NCBI GenBank assembly: GCA_963728965.1
Contig: CAVSMH010000002.1
Span: 620,001-684,000 of the forward strand
Direction of reading: 5' to 3'
DNA from: DASQZT01 sp963728965
GTDB lineage: Bacteria > Acidobacteriota > Terriglobia > Bryobacterales > Bryobacteraceae
DNA: 64,000 nt
Shown here: positions 42,218 to 49,655 of the stretch, piece after piece
How positions within the stretch are numbered: the first letter of the stretch is position 1
Layout of the letters: each line of letters starts with the position of its first letter
Position numbers and translations under genes: made by a program
Notes under the pieces: generated by a model
Seen by the model: the letters and a program-made list of their open reading frames with translations, nothing else
Databases searched by the model: none
What the model was told of the DNA's origin: nothing

Positions 42218-42707
42218 TTTCTTTCGTGCGCAGACGATTCGCCCCGAACTCATCGACGCCCAGGTGCGACTCGTGGATGCGATCCTGGTGCAGGAACGCG
42301 CCCTGACGCGCCAGCAGAAGGAATACATCTTCCTGGTGTGCTCGGCCCACAACCTCAGCACCTATTGCGTCACGGCGCACTGCGAGATGGTGCGCATGCT
42401 CGGCATCCGGGGCCCGGAACCCGAACAGATTGCGCTCGATCACACGGCAGCGAACCTCCCCATGGCCATGCGGGCGCTGCTCAACTTCGGGGCCAGGCTC
42501 AACGCCCAGCCGACCAAGGTGACCCGGCGCGACATCGACGTACTGCACACCTTCGGGTTCAACGACGAGCAGATCCTGGAAGCGGTGCTGATGGTGGGGC
42601 TGGCGAAATTCGCGAACTTCGTGGCCTTCGGTCTGGGCACCGCGCCCGATTTCGATCCGTTGAAGGTCCAGTTGCCCCGCGCCGCTGTGGCGGACCGGAC
42701 AGATTAG
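42135..42707 (+). CDS. carboxymuconolactone decarboxylase/AhpD-like peroxidase-related protein
   Basis: A 190-residue all-helical protein. The first half holds FGFVPNFFRAQTIRPELIDAQ and the redox site region STYCVTAHCEM (Cys-x3-His). The second half contains LNAQPTKVTRRDID, EQILEAVLMVGLAKFANFVAFGLG. Members of this family act on alkyl hydroperoxides or related substrates. Placement after an ECF sigma/anti-sigma pair suggests an oxidative-stress regulon. It is the intact homologue of the fragment at 41.0-41.25 kb. Confidence 0.82.
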   Translation: MSYLPHVADENDLPTLALIKNTFGFVPNFFRAQTIRPELIDAQVRLVDAILVQERALTRQQKEYIFLVCSAHNLSTYCVTAHCEMVRMLGIRGPEPEQIALDHTAANLPMAMRALLNFGARLNAQPTKVTRRDIDVLHTFGFNDEQILEAVLMVGLAKFANFVAFGLGTAPDFDPLKVQLPRAAVADRTD

Positions 42708-42825
42708 CCCGCCCCCCCGGCAGCGCCATCATCGTGTCGCGTCCCCAATCGCTGAACCAGGGGGTATCCGGCGGTCACCGTGCTCTCTCCACCGCGGCCA
42801 GCTACGAAACCCGACGGCCGCTGAG

Positions 42826-43608
42826 CTAGCGTTGCGGCGTCTCGGGAGTGTGCTGTTGCAGGCTATACTCCCTTCCGCGTTCGTAGCCTTTCCGGAACGG
42901 CCTGGAATCCCAAGTCCCTGGGAACCACCATTTCAAGCAGTCGGCCTGCTCGTCGAACGATTTGCCCCGGCATCGCCGGCGTTGGGCTGCCTCGAAGCCG
43001 GATCGATACGCAGCCTGATCCTCTTCGAAATCGTCTCCCGAAGACCGATAATGCTCGCTTTCCACGTCACGGAGCCCTAGCCACCACCTTTCTCGTGCCG
43101 CATCGATGGACTCGGCCCCGGCCTCCCGCATGATCCGGCGTGCACGCGCCTCGTCCGCCTCATTGGCGGCAAACACCAGCATTACCGATCGTCCCTGGCG
43201 GAGGGCGCTCTCATAGAAGAAAACCTCGTCCTCGGGCATCCCCTCCGTGGTCCTTTCCTCGGCAGCCGCGCCAGCGGCGGCGCCCGCGGCTGCTCCGCCG
43301 GCACCAAGCAGGGCGGCACCTGCCATGCCGAACGCAAGAATGGGTCCGACTCCGGGGATTAGGGCTGTCGCGCCGATGCCTAACTCGAACCCTCCCGCCA
43401 GGCCGAGCGCTCCGCCCAGTACTCCTCCTATCGCTCCTCCCATTCCCGGTTGCTCGGTTTCCGAGGTCTGAACCGAATGGATTTTGCTTTCCGGTGAACC
43501 CGGGCACCATAGATTGATCGCGTCCGCCGAGATCCCAGCGGCCCTCAACCCGCCCAGCGCCACTTTCGCGCTTTCCTCGGACTTGAAGATACCAGACACA
43601 CTTCTCAT
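42826..43608 (-). CDS. GSP17M-like protein with glycine zipper
   Basis: 260 residues from ATG 43608 (MRSVSGIFKSEESAKVALGGLRAAGI). The first ~50 residues resemble the general-stress-protein-17M N-terminal domain. Residues about 55-115 are a glycine/alanine-rich zipper (GGAIGGVLGGALGLAGG, GAGGAAAGAAAGAAA) that can insert in membranes. A second small domain follows (DEVFFYESALRQGRSVMLVFA), then a charged tail rich in Arg and Trp with three cysteine-flanked or aromatic clusters. A role in envelope stress is inferred. The frame is open upstream of 43608, but that part lies over the remnant noted at 43688. Confidence 0.6.
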   Translation of the reverse strand: MRSVSGIFKSEESAKVALGGLRAAGISADAINLWCPGSPESKIHSVQTSETEQPGMGGAIGGVLGGALGLAGGFELGIGATALIPGVGPILAFGMAGAALLGAGGAAAGAAAGAAAEERTTEGMPEDEVFFYESALRQGRSVMLVFAANEADEARARRIMREAGAESIDAARERWWLGLRDVESEHYRSSGDDFEEDQAAYRSGFEAAQRRRCRGKSFDEQADCLKWWFPGTWDSRPFRKGYERGREYSLQQHTPETPQR

Positions 43609-43687
43609 GCCTATCGGGAAGCACGAGTAATGCCACGCGACCACTGCACTCACGAAACAGCCGGAATCGAATGTCCGGGTCTTCACG

Positions 43688-43792
43688 GTTCGTCCACGTG
43701 AAACGATTTGCGAACTGGTCCGTTGGTGTGAACGTACCGGCAAGATCGAGGAGCTTGGGTGGCTGGTGGTGGTGATCGAAAAGGAGACCGGC
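43688..43792 (+). pseudogene. remnant resembling an effector-associated domain (EAD)
   Basis: A plus-strand stretch without start codon reads VRPRETICELVRWCERTGKIEEL and then a degenerate GWLVVVIEKE. This resembles the helical core of effector-associated domains (pattern A-R-E-L-V-x-Y-C-E-R-R-G-R-L-x-E-L), which act as adaptors in bacterial conflict systems. The rest of the gene is gone. It abuts the truncated 3' end of the pentapeptide/TIR-like gene on the opposite strand. Confidence 0.4.
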
Positions 43793-43794
43793 AT

Positions 43795-44778
43795 TCAGAC
43801 AACCTGGGGCGGATCGGGGTGGGGCGGTAGCGGTAGCCGGTGCTCGAACATGCCATACTCCCGCTGTAAAGCCAACAACAACGGCTGAACCGGCACCGAA
43901 GGCAGCGTGGGTACTATCGCCATCAACTCCTGCAGAAGGCTTCTGGCGTCCGTAATGTCAGCGATAACGAAGCGGGCCATGTGTGCCAGTGTTGAGATCG
44001 TCTCGGTCAGGTCACGGCTCGACGGCTTCTCGAAATCGAACAGGACGGGCAGATAGTTCCGGTGGCGAAGTTCGTCCCAGATAGCATTGAGGACTCGTTT
44101 GCACTCGTTGGCGAAGCTGCCAAGGATCAGGACGACCTTGGATGTGATCGTGTCAATTGCTGACCGAATCCCTGTATTCATGATCATCAAGTGAAAAAAC
44201 TGTGCGACTTCCAAATTGTCAGCGGTGATTTCTGGCTCGTCCAACCGTGTAATGAGCAAGTCTTGCTGAACCGCTCCATCCAGCTTCACGTTCCAAGCCG
44301 CAACGCCGAAGACAAGGCACTCAGAGATGTTCATCTCCACCAGCGAGGCGCACGAGAAATTCGCAAACGCCAAAACCGACCGTGATAGATCGGCTCCGGT
44401 AAGGTCTGCTTCGACCAAGGACGCCTGCATCAGTGTCGAATCCGTCAATGTTGCACCACGCACGTTAGCGTTCGACAGGTCGGCGGTTTTGAGATCCGCC
44501 GACTTAAGCTGACAATTCATTATGTTTGCGTATTGCAGATTAGCATTGAACAAATGAATATCGGTTAGATCCAAACACGACAGGTCGGCTTGGAACAAGA
44601 AGGGGCGCTGTGCCCTGATGTCGGTCTCCCAGTTATCTCGTAGCCATTGGTTCCAGATTGGTGCGCCCTTGCGAATGATCTCCACAAGATCCGTGTCAGT
44701 TCTTAACCGGGACAATCCAGACTGCATAACCCACTCTGGTACTCGCTCACCGTATCTCGCCTTGTAGTTTGGCTTCAT
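43795..44778 (-). CDS. pentapeptide-repeat protein with C-terminal TIR-like domain
   Basis: 327 residues from ATG 44778 (MKPNYKARYGE). After an N-terminal IIRKGAPIWNQWLRDNW helix, residues about 65-160 are pentapeptide repeats (ANLQYANIMNCQLKSADLKT, ADLSNANVRGATL, ADLTGADLSRSV). A linker (EITADNLEVAQFFHLMIMN) leads to residues 205-320: KVVLILGSF, a Y-LPVLFDFEKPSSRDLTETI segment and FVIADITDARSLLQEL, the pattern of TIR-like/deoxyribosyltransferase-like domains. The last ~12 residues (RLPLPPHPDPPQVV) do not match the expected family end (EYGMFEH followed by an aromatic segment), so the 3' end is probably replaced. It may be a defence or signalling effector. Confidence 0.65.
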   Translation of the reverse strand: MKPNYKARYGERVPEWVMQSGLSRLRTDTDLVEIIRKGAPIWNQWLRDNWETDIRAQRPFLFQADLSCLDLTDIHLFNANLQYANIMNCQLKSADLKTADLSNANVRGATLTDSTLMQASLVEADLTGADLSRSVLAFANFSCASLVEMNISECLVFGVAAWNVKLDGAVQQDLLITRLDEPEITADNLEVAQFFHLMIMNTGIRSAIDTITSKVVLILGSFANECKRVLNAIWDELRHRNYLPVLFDFEKPSSRDLTETISTLAHMARFVIADITDARSLLQELMAIVPTLPSVPVQPLLLALQREYGMFEHRLPLPPHPDPPQVV

Positions 44779-44811
44779 GGCTTTTGTGGCTGCGTTGTCT
44801 TGGGCTAACAA

Positions 44812-45570
44812 TTAGAGGCGGCGTTGACGCAACAAATGCCATACGAACGTCAACTATACATCGAGGGTAGGCGACTGGTTTCCAAACGATGGGATGACGA
44901 ATCCTCGGCCTATTCCATGTCATCGTGGGGTACACTTGCTCCTGTTGCGGATCTCCTGCACTTCCGCAGGCTTGAAGGATGCGCCACCGGGCACTCGTGT
45001 GTGGCGGTTCATTGCGAACCCGACGCTGAAAGCCAAGCTGGACGTTCGCAGCAGAAAATTCGATTGGCTCTGGAAGCGCCATCCCAAGCTGATGCGCCGA
45101 TTGTGGCGTGAAGGAGCAGAGGTGTGTGAGCGAACCGGCAAAGGCGATGAGGGCTGGTGGGAATCAATCGTTGAGCGGTATTGTCTGTGAGGTTGCTGAG
45201 AACTGCCGCTGGTGGTCGAAGGACGTTACACGGGGGAACTGATCAGCGGGATGCTGGACGGCGGTTTGGCGGTGGCGCTGTGAAATGGAGCGGTATGATC
45301 TGCGGGCCTTGCCAGCGAGGAGAGCACGATCGAAGAAGGCGGATGCCAGTGCGCTGAGCGATTAAACCGCCAGATCGAGCGTGAAGTGATCGGCTACAAC
45401 GGTGACGAAGGAATTGTCGAGACGATCTTCAGCAACGTGCTTTATAGGGTCCGAAGTGGCCCGGATGATGGTCAAGGGAGCCGGGAAAGAAAACGTAAAG
45501 GCGTTCACTAGGCAAGTTCTGCGGGCGTACAAAGCGATGGTGAACTGAAGGTGACGAAGGGTCGCTCAAG
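44812..45570 (+). other. region with decayed plus-strand reading frames
   Basis: No intact gene is convincing here. A 98-codon frame at 44894-45190 has protein-like composition in its second part (GTRVWRFIANPTLKAKLDVRSRK, FDWLWKRHPKLMRRLWREG). At 45360-45550 two short frames look protein-like but are out of register: IEREVIGYNGDEGIVETIF and then VARMMVKGAGKENVKAFTRQVL ending VN. They may be remnants of one or two phage- or island-borne genes. No family could be named. Confidence 0.35.
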
Positions 45571-45589
45571 GCTGGTGATCTCGGATGGC

Positions 45590-46000
45590 TTACGATACCT
45601 TCCGTGGCACTCGGCGGCGTCCTTTGTTCGGTCGTCTGTGTCCGGTCCTCTTGGTGCCGGTTCGTGTAGGAGTTGAGCGGTCAGCTTTCGCCTTGATCGC
45701 CACGAACCGGATCTCCAGCCTCTTGTCCATCGCCGCCGCAATCCGCTTCAACAATGAAAGGGAATGGCCTTCGTACACGGCATCTTCAAGGCGGCAGATC
45801 ACCGATGCGGTCGTCCCAACCTTTTTCGCCAGTTCCCTCTGGCTTAACCCGGCCTTCGTCCGCAGATCGTAGAGGCGCTTCGCAACCTCGATGTTGATGA
45901 GTTCCTGTTCGTAGGAAGCAATTTGTTCGGGATCGTTGTGGATGTACCTGTCGTGCGTGTACTGAAGTGCTGCCGATTGGTACGTCTTTCTTGCCGCCAT
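45590..46000 (-). CDS. XRE-family antitoxin (HigA-like)
   Basis: A 136-residue protein. A helix-turn-helix of Xre type spans residues about 38-95 (EVAKRLYDLRTKAGLSQRELAKKVGTTASVICRLEDAVYEG) and a basic C-terminal tail follows. It lies 54 nt downstream of a RelE/HigB-type toxin gene on the same strand, the usual order for HigBA. It would bind the toxin and repress the operon. The gene is intact although its toxin partner is frameshifted. Confidence 0.8.
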   Translation of the reverse strand: MAARKTYQSAALQYTHDRYIHNDPEQIASYEQELINIEVAKRLYDLRTKAGLSQRELAKKVGTTASVICRLEDAVYEGHSLSLLKRIAAAMDKRLEIRFVAIKAKADRSTPTRTGTKRTGHRRPNKGRRRVPRKVS

Positions 46001-46054
46001 GTTTCACCCCCTCAGCGTTGGCCGGAATGTGTGCCGCCTGGGATCAGCCTCGAA

Positions 46055-46415
46055 TCAAGCCTTTCGCTCCACAGCCCGCTCAATCTCGACATCGGGTACT
46101 TCGCCTTCCTTCGCCACTCCATGGGAGACCACTACAATCCTGGGTGGCGCATTTGCCTTGCTTTTCTGGGACTTCGGGAAGAAATAGAGTATTCGGTAAT
46201 GGACGCCCTGAAAGGAAGGTCGAAGCTCACAAATGCCATCCCGAAGATAATCTGCAACAGGCCGTCGCAATTCGTGCCCAAGAACCTTCGAGTTGTCCGA
46301 GGTATGCTTGGCACTTCGCCTGCACCTTCTTGGGAAGCTGATCGAGCCACTCCAGGAGCGGTACTGTCTTGCGCTGGTCGTCTTCCTGGTAGAACAGTAC
46401 GGTCGTCTGTGGCAC
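46055..46415 (-). pseudogene. RelE/HigB-family toxin with a frameshift
   Basis: The first part (TTVLFYQEDDQRKTVPLLEWLDQLPKKVQ, to YLGQLEG, GTG start at 46415) and the second part (GHELRRPVADYLRDGICELRPSFQGVHYRILYFFPKSQ to VSHGVAKEG) are in different frames. Together they form a normal RelE/HigB fold of about 115 residues. Removing one T in GGTTCTTGGGC near 46281-46287 joins them as QLEGLGHELRRP. The toxin is thus probably inactive unless the base is an assembly error. Catalytic basic residues lie in the second part. Confidence 0.7.
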
Positions 46416-47129
46416 ACGTTGTCCAATCCCATGTTGCCATTTTTGCGAACAGGAGTCAAACCGGTCGCCAAGGCATCCTCTTCCTCGGACTTTTGGCGCA
46501 ATGCCACGGGTTCGATGTTATTATCCAAAACGACCGTCCGCTTGGACTTCTCCTGCCCGAATACACGGTTTGTGGTGCGGGTTGGGAGCGAGACGGGCAG
46601 CGTGAACGATGTGTGCGGCAGGCGGAACCGTGGCCGGGTTCTGGAGCATCGGCTAGGTTGTCATTTGAAGACAAGTCAAGGGATTCAGGGCTAGAACACA
46701 AGCCGTCCCGTACCAGAAGTACTATTGCTCTTTGATCAAAGCTGATCAGGTCCCGTTGCGGCTCCTAACTTACCTCCAGAACACTCCGTTCCATGGGACG
46801 TTGCAGCACACCTCGACCTTTCGCCAAGCCCGCGTAATAATACGCGAGCCGGGCATCCCAAGAAACGAAATGATGCCGACTGGCCTAGCTCCCACCAGGC
46901 AGAACAGGCGGCGGAAGGTGAGCAACTGCAATATGGAGCGTGGTCACATAGATACTACGCGGAAACAGAACAGCATTCAACTGTTTTTTGCGACTCGCGT
47001 ATTCTTACATAAGTACGACGGCTTTCAAGCACCAGCCTCAGGGTAGCGCAAAGGGTAGCGCACCACCACCGAAATGAGGGCAGACGATGGGAGCGCAGGG
47101 GGAAGGAATTCGGCGCAGGCTATTGAATC
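46416..47129. other. gene-poor region upstream of the degenerate tRNA
   Basis: About 700 nt with no convincing gene on either strand and lower GC than the neighbours. A perfect small hairpin CGCGTA-ATAA-TACGCG lies at 46831-46846. A short tandem repeat GGGTAGCGCA lies at 47041-47050 and 47053-47062. No integrase, transposase or RNA gene is visible. Confidence 0.5.
47041..47062 (+). repeat. GGGTAGCGCA tandem repeat, two copies
   Basis: Two direct copies of GGGTAGCGCA with a 12-bp period, 70 nt before the degenerate tRNA. The function is unknown; it could be an arm-type site of an integration region, but there are only two copies. Confidence 0.35.
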
Positions 47130-47223
47130 GGGGAAGGTAGCGGAATTGGCGGGGAAGGTTTGCTGCGATTCAGGTTCTAGTTCTCGCAAGGGAGTGGAGG
47201 TTCAAGTCCTCTCATCCGCACCA
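47130..47223 (+). tRNA. degenerate tRNA-Leu(CAG)-like sequence, probably a tRNA remnant
   Basis: The 3' half is a clean tRNA end: anticodon loop TTCAGGT at 47169-47175, a leucine-type long variable arm (TTCTCGCAAGGGAGT), T-arm GGAGG-TTCAAGT-CCTCT, acceptor strand CATCCGC, discriminator A and encoded CCA ending at 47223. The 5' half keeps a leucine-type D-arm motif GCGGAATTGGC at 47140-47150. The acceptor strand GGGGAAG pairs at only 5 of 7 positions, a GGGGAAGGT duplication disrupts the D-arm, and the 5' anticodon stem does not pair. It is not a functional tRNA as read. Confidence 0.6.
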
Positions 47224-47543
47224 ATCACTTAGACTGTGAAAATCATAGCTGGGATGTGCCTATTGTGCCCATCATTTGGCCTGTGCCCGTCCGGTGGGGC
47301 ACACCCGCAAGCCAGGAAGGGTCGAATTCGGAGCCAGCAAAACGGGCAACCATCGCGAGGGCGGCGCGAATCACCGGGACAGCAACCAGCCGCCGCAGCC
47401 CGTAGCCGGGCAGCGGGTGCACACGATCAGGCCGGTGATCTCCCCGGGGCGATCCGTTCGAATCGGCCCGCCCCGAAACTCCAGATCGTTAATCGTGTTA
47501 ACAAATGACCTGATCCGCCGGATTCTCTCGCGCATACAGAAGT

Positions 47544-48146
47544 ATGCACCTGACACAAATCCTGCAACGCCTTCAGGACGGTGACCGGGATGCCATGAAC
47601 ATGGTGATCCCGCTGGTATACGACGAACTGAAGAAGTTGGCGAGGTCACACTTACGGCGCGAAGCAAGGGCTGTCCCGCTACAGACCACGGCTTTGGTAC
47701 ACGAAGCGTTTCTCCGGCTGGCCGGCAGCCGTCATCCTTCGTACGAAAACCGGTCCCATTTCTATGGCATCGCCTCCCGGCTCATGCGGCAAGTCCTGGT
47801 GGATACGGCCCGCGCCAAGGCCGCGGAAAAGCGCAGTGCCGCGCAGGAAGTCGCCTTGGCCGACGTGCCCGATTGGGGACCCCGGCCGGAGCGGTCCCTG
47901 CTGGCCCTGGAGGACGCGCTCCAATGGCTCGAAAAGACCGACCCCCAAAAAGGCCAACTCATCGAGATGCGCTACTTCGGCGGTATGACGGCCGAAGAGT
48001 CTTCCACCGCACTGTCCATGCCCGTACATACGGTGCGCCGTGAGCTCCGCCTGGCCCAGGCCTGGCTCCGCATGGAGATGGCGGGCGAGGCCATGCACCC
48101 CGCGGCCATGAGCCAGGCTGAAACGCTGCCGGTTCACCGCATGTAA
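47544..48146 (+). CDS. ECF-type RNA polymerase sigma factor (TIGR02999-like)
   Basis: A 200-residue sigma factor of the type common in Acidobacteriota and Planctomycetota: LVYDELKKLARSHLRRE, VPLQTTALVHEAFLRL (region 2), and KGQLIEMRYFGGMTAEESSTALSMPVHTVRRELRLAQAWL (region 4). It has no anti-sigma partner next to it. The ATG at 47544 lies within a short inverted repeat GCATAC-AGAA-GTATGC (47532-47547), which might be an operator. The neighbouring kinase gene converges with it. Confidence 0.88.
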   Translation: MHLTQILQRLQDGDRDAMNMVIPLVYDELKKLARSHLRREARAVPLQTTALVHEAFLRLAGSRHPSYENRSHFYGIASRLMRQVLVDTARAKAAEKRSAAQEVALADVPDWGPRPERSLLALEDALQWLEKTDPQKGQLIEMRYFGGMTAEESSTALSMPVHTVRRELRLAQAWLRMEMAGEAMHPAAMSQAETLPVHRM

Positions 48147-48154
48147 ACCAGACG

Positions 48155-49594
48155 TTACGCCCGCGTGTCCGCCGTCGAACCCGCGGGCGACCGCTCCTTC
48201 TTGGTGTCGCTGGCGAAGGGCAGGCGCACCTGGAACGACGTGCGCCCCGGTTCCGACTCCACGCGAACTTCCCCGTGATGCTTCTGGACGATCCGGTACA
48301 CCGTATCGAGGCCCAGTCCCGTGCCCTCTCCCACAGGCTTCGTCGTAAAGAACGGTTCGAATATCCGGTCCCGAATTTCCGCGGGAATCCCCGGCCCGTT
48401 GTCCCGAATCTCCACCAGCAGCCGCCCAAACTCGGCCGCCGTGCGAACCACCAGCTCGCCCGTGCCGTTCATGGCGTCAACGGCATTGTCGATGAGGTTG
48501 GTCCATACCTGGTTCAGTTCGCTGCCGTGCGCGCAGATTGTCGGGATGGAGCGGTCGTAGCTCCGCACCACCGAAATCCCGTACTTCAGGCGGTGATGCA
48601 GCATGATCAGCGTGTTGTCCAACCCGCTGTGCACATCCACCTCCTGCTCCGGCGACTGGTCCATATAGGAGTACTCCTTGATGGCGCGCACCAGGTCCGC
48701 AATCTTCGAGGTCCCGCTCTCGATCTGTTCCACCAGCCGATTGATGGTGAACGATGCGCTGAGCCTCATCACCACGTGTCCCAGCGTCTCCTCGCCGAAA
48801 CGCTCCGCCAGTTGCTGCAACGTCGGCAGGTCGCAGCCCGCGTCCACCAGCGCCGGCGCCAAACGCCACGGGTCCGGGATCTGCCGGCCTTCCAGCCACG
48901 TGCCGACCTCCTCTTCGCGGTCGCTCCGTTCGAGCGAATCGAGAGCCGCCGGAGGATGATCGTGCGACCAGTCGCATTCGATCCGCGCCAGGTACACCCG
49001 GTCCTCCGCCGGCAGCGCGCACTTGTCCAGGTGAAGCCCCGCCGTGCGCAAGGCGGCCACCGCCTGTTGTAGATTGATGGAAGCGTTCCGTACGGCCGAT
49101 GCCGGGTTGTTCAATTCGTGGGCCAGGCCGGCCGATAGCTTGCCCAACGCCGTGAGTTTCTCGCGCTGCTGGTCGTTCCTCGTATTCTCGCGAATCCGGT
49201 CGGACATCACCTCCACCAGCTTTTGTCCCAGCGCCGGCAAACGCTCCAGCATCTCGGGAAAGCGCGAGATGTGCAGGGTGGCCACCGTGACCGGTGTCAT
49301 CGCTCGCGCCGTGAGCGGAAAGTGCGTCAGCCGCGAGTAGGGAAGCATTCCCGTTACCCGGCCAGCCCCAGCCGAATAGATGCGGCCGTCACCCACTTCC
49401 TTCTCCCGCTGAATCTGCGTCTCGCCCTCCAGCACCACGATCATCCGGTCGGCAGCCTCGCCTTCCGCGATCACCACGTCCCCGGGGTTGAAATGCGACT
49501 CCTCCATTTGCGAGGCGAGCCACCCGAGGTCTTCCTCAGGCAATTCCGCAAACACCGGAATGGCCCTCAGCCGTTCCACTAAGGAGGCCGTCAT
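48155..49594 (-). CDS. soluble histidine kinase with N-terminal cyclic-nucleotide-binding domain
   Basis: 479 residues from ATG 49594, which has a good AAGGAG site; an ATG at 49654 is an alternative. Residues 5-120 are a cNMP-binding domain (PVFAELPEEDLGWLASQM, PGDVVIAEGEAADRMIVVLEG). A HisKA-type helix with AGLAHELNNPASAV holds the phospho-histidine; the HATPase domain has NQVWTNLIDNAVDAM and DNGPGIP with GEGTGLGL. There are no TM helices, so it is cytoplasmic. Its gene follows the receiver/thioredoxin-reductase fusion within a few bases, so the two form a system that couples redox or a nucleotide signal to phosphorylation. Confidence 0.85.
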   Translation of the reverse strand: MTASLVERLRAIPVFAELPEEDLGWLASQMEESHFNPGDVVIAEGEAADRMIVVLEGETQIQREKEVGDGRIYSAGAGRVTGMLPYSRLTHFPLTARAMTPVTVATLHISRFPEMLERLPALGQKLVEVMSDRIRENTRNDQQREKLTALGKLSAGLAHELNNPASAVRNASINLQQAVAALRTAGLHLDKCALPAEDRVYLARIECDWSHDHPPAALDSLERSDREEEVGTWLEGRQIPDPWRLAPALVDAGCDLPTLQQLAERFGEETLGHVVMRLSASFTINRLVEQIESGTSKIADLVRAIKEYSYMDQSPEQEVDVHSGLDNTLIMLHHRLKYGISVVRSYDRSIPTICAHGSELNQVWTNLIDNAVDAMNGTGELVVRTAAEFGRLLVEIRDNGPGIPAEIRDRIFEPFFTTKPVGEGTGLGLDTVYRIVQKHHGEVRVESEPGRTSFQVRLPFASDTKKERSPAGSTADTRA

Positions 49595-49655
49595 TGTCCG
49601 ATCGCTCCTTGCGGCTTCGCCGTCGGCTTCCCCTTGCCGCTGTGCCGTTCCCATT

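Noticed and set aside
46055..46415. Programmed frameshift in the HigB-like toxin
   Set aside because: The site (GGTTCTTGGGC) is not a recognised slippery heptamer and there is no stimulatory structure visible; a simple insertion is more likely.
47130..47223. Functional tRNA-Leu gene
   Set aside because: The acceptor stem has two mismatches, the D-arm is disrupted and the 5' anticodon stem does not pair.
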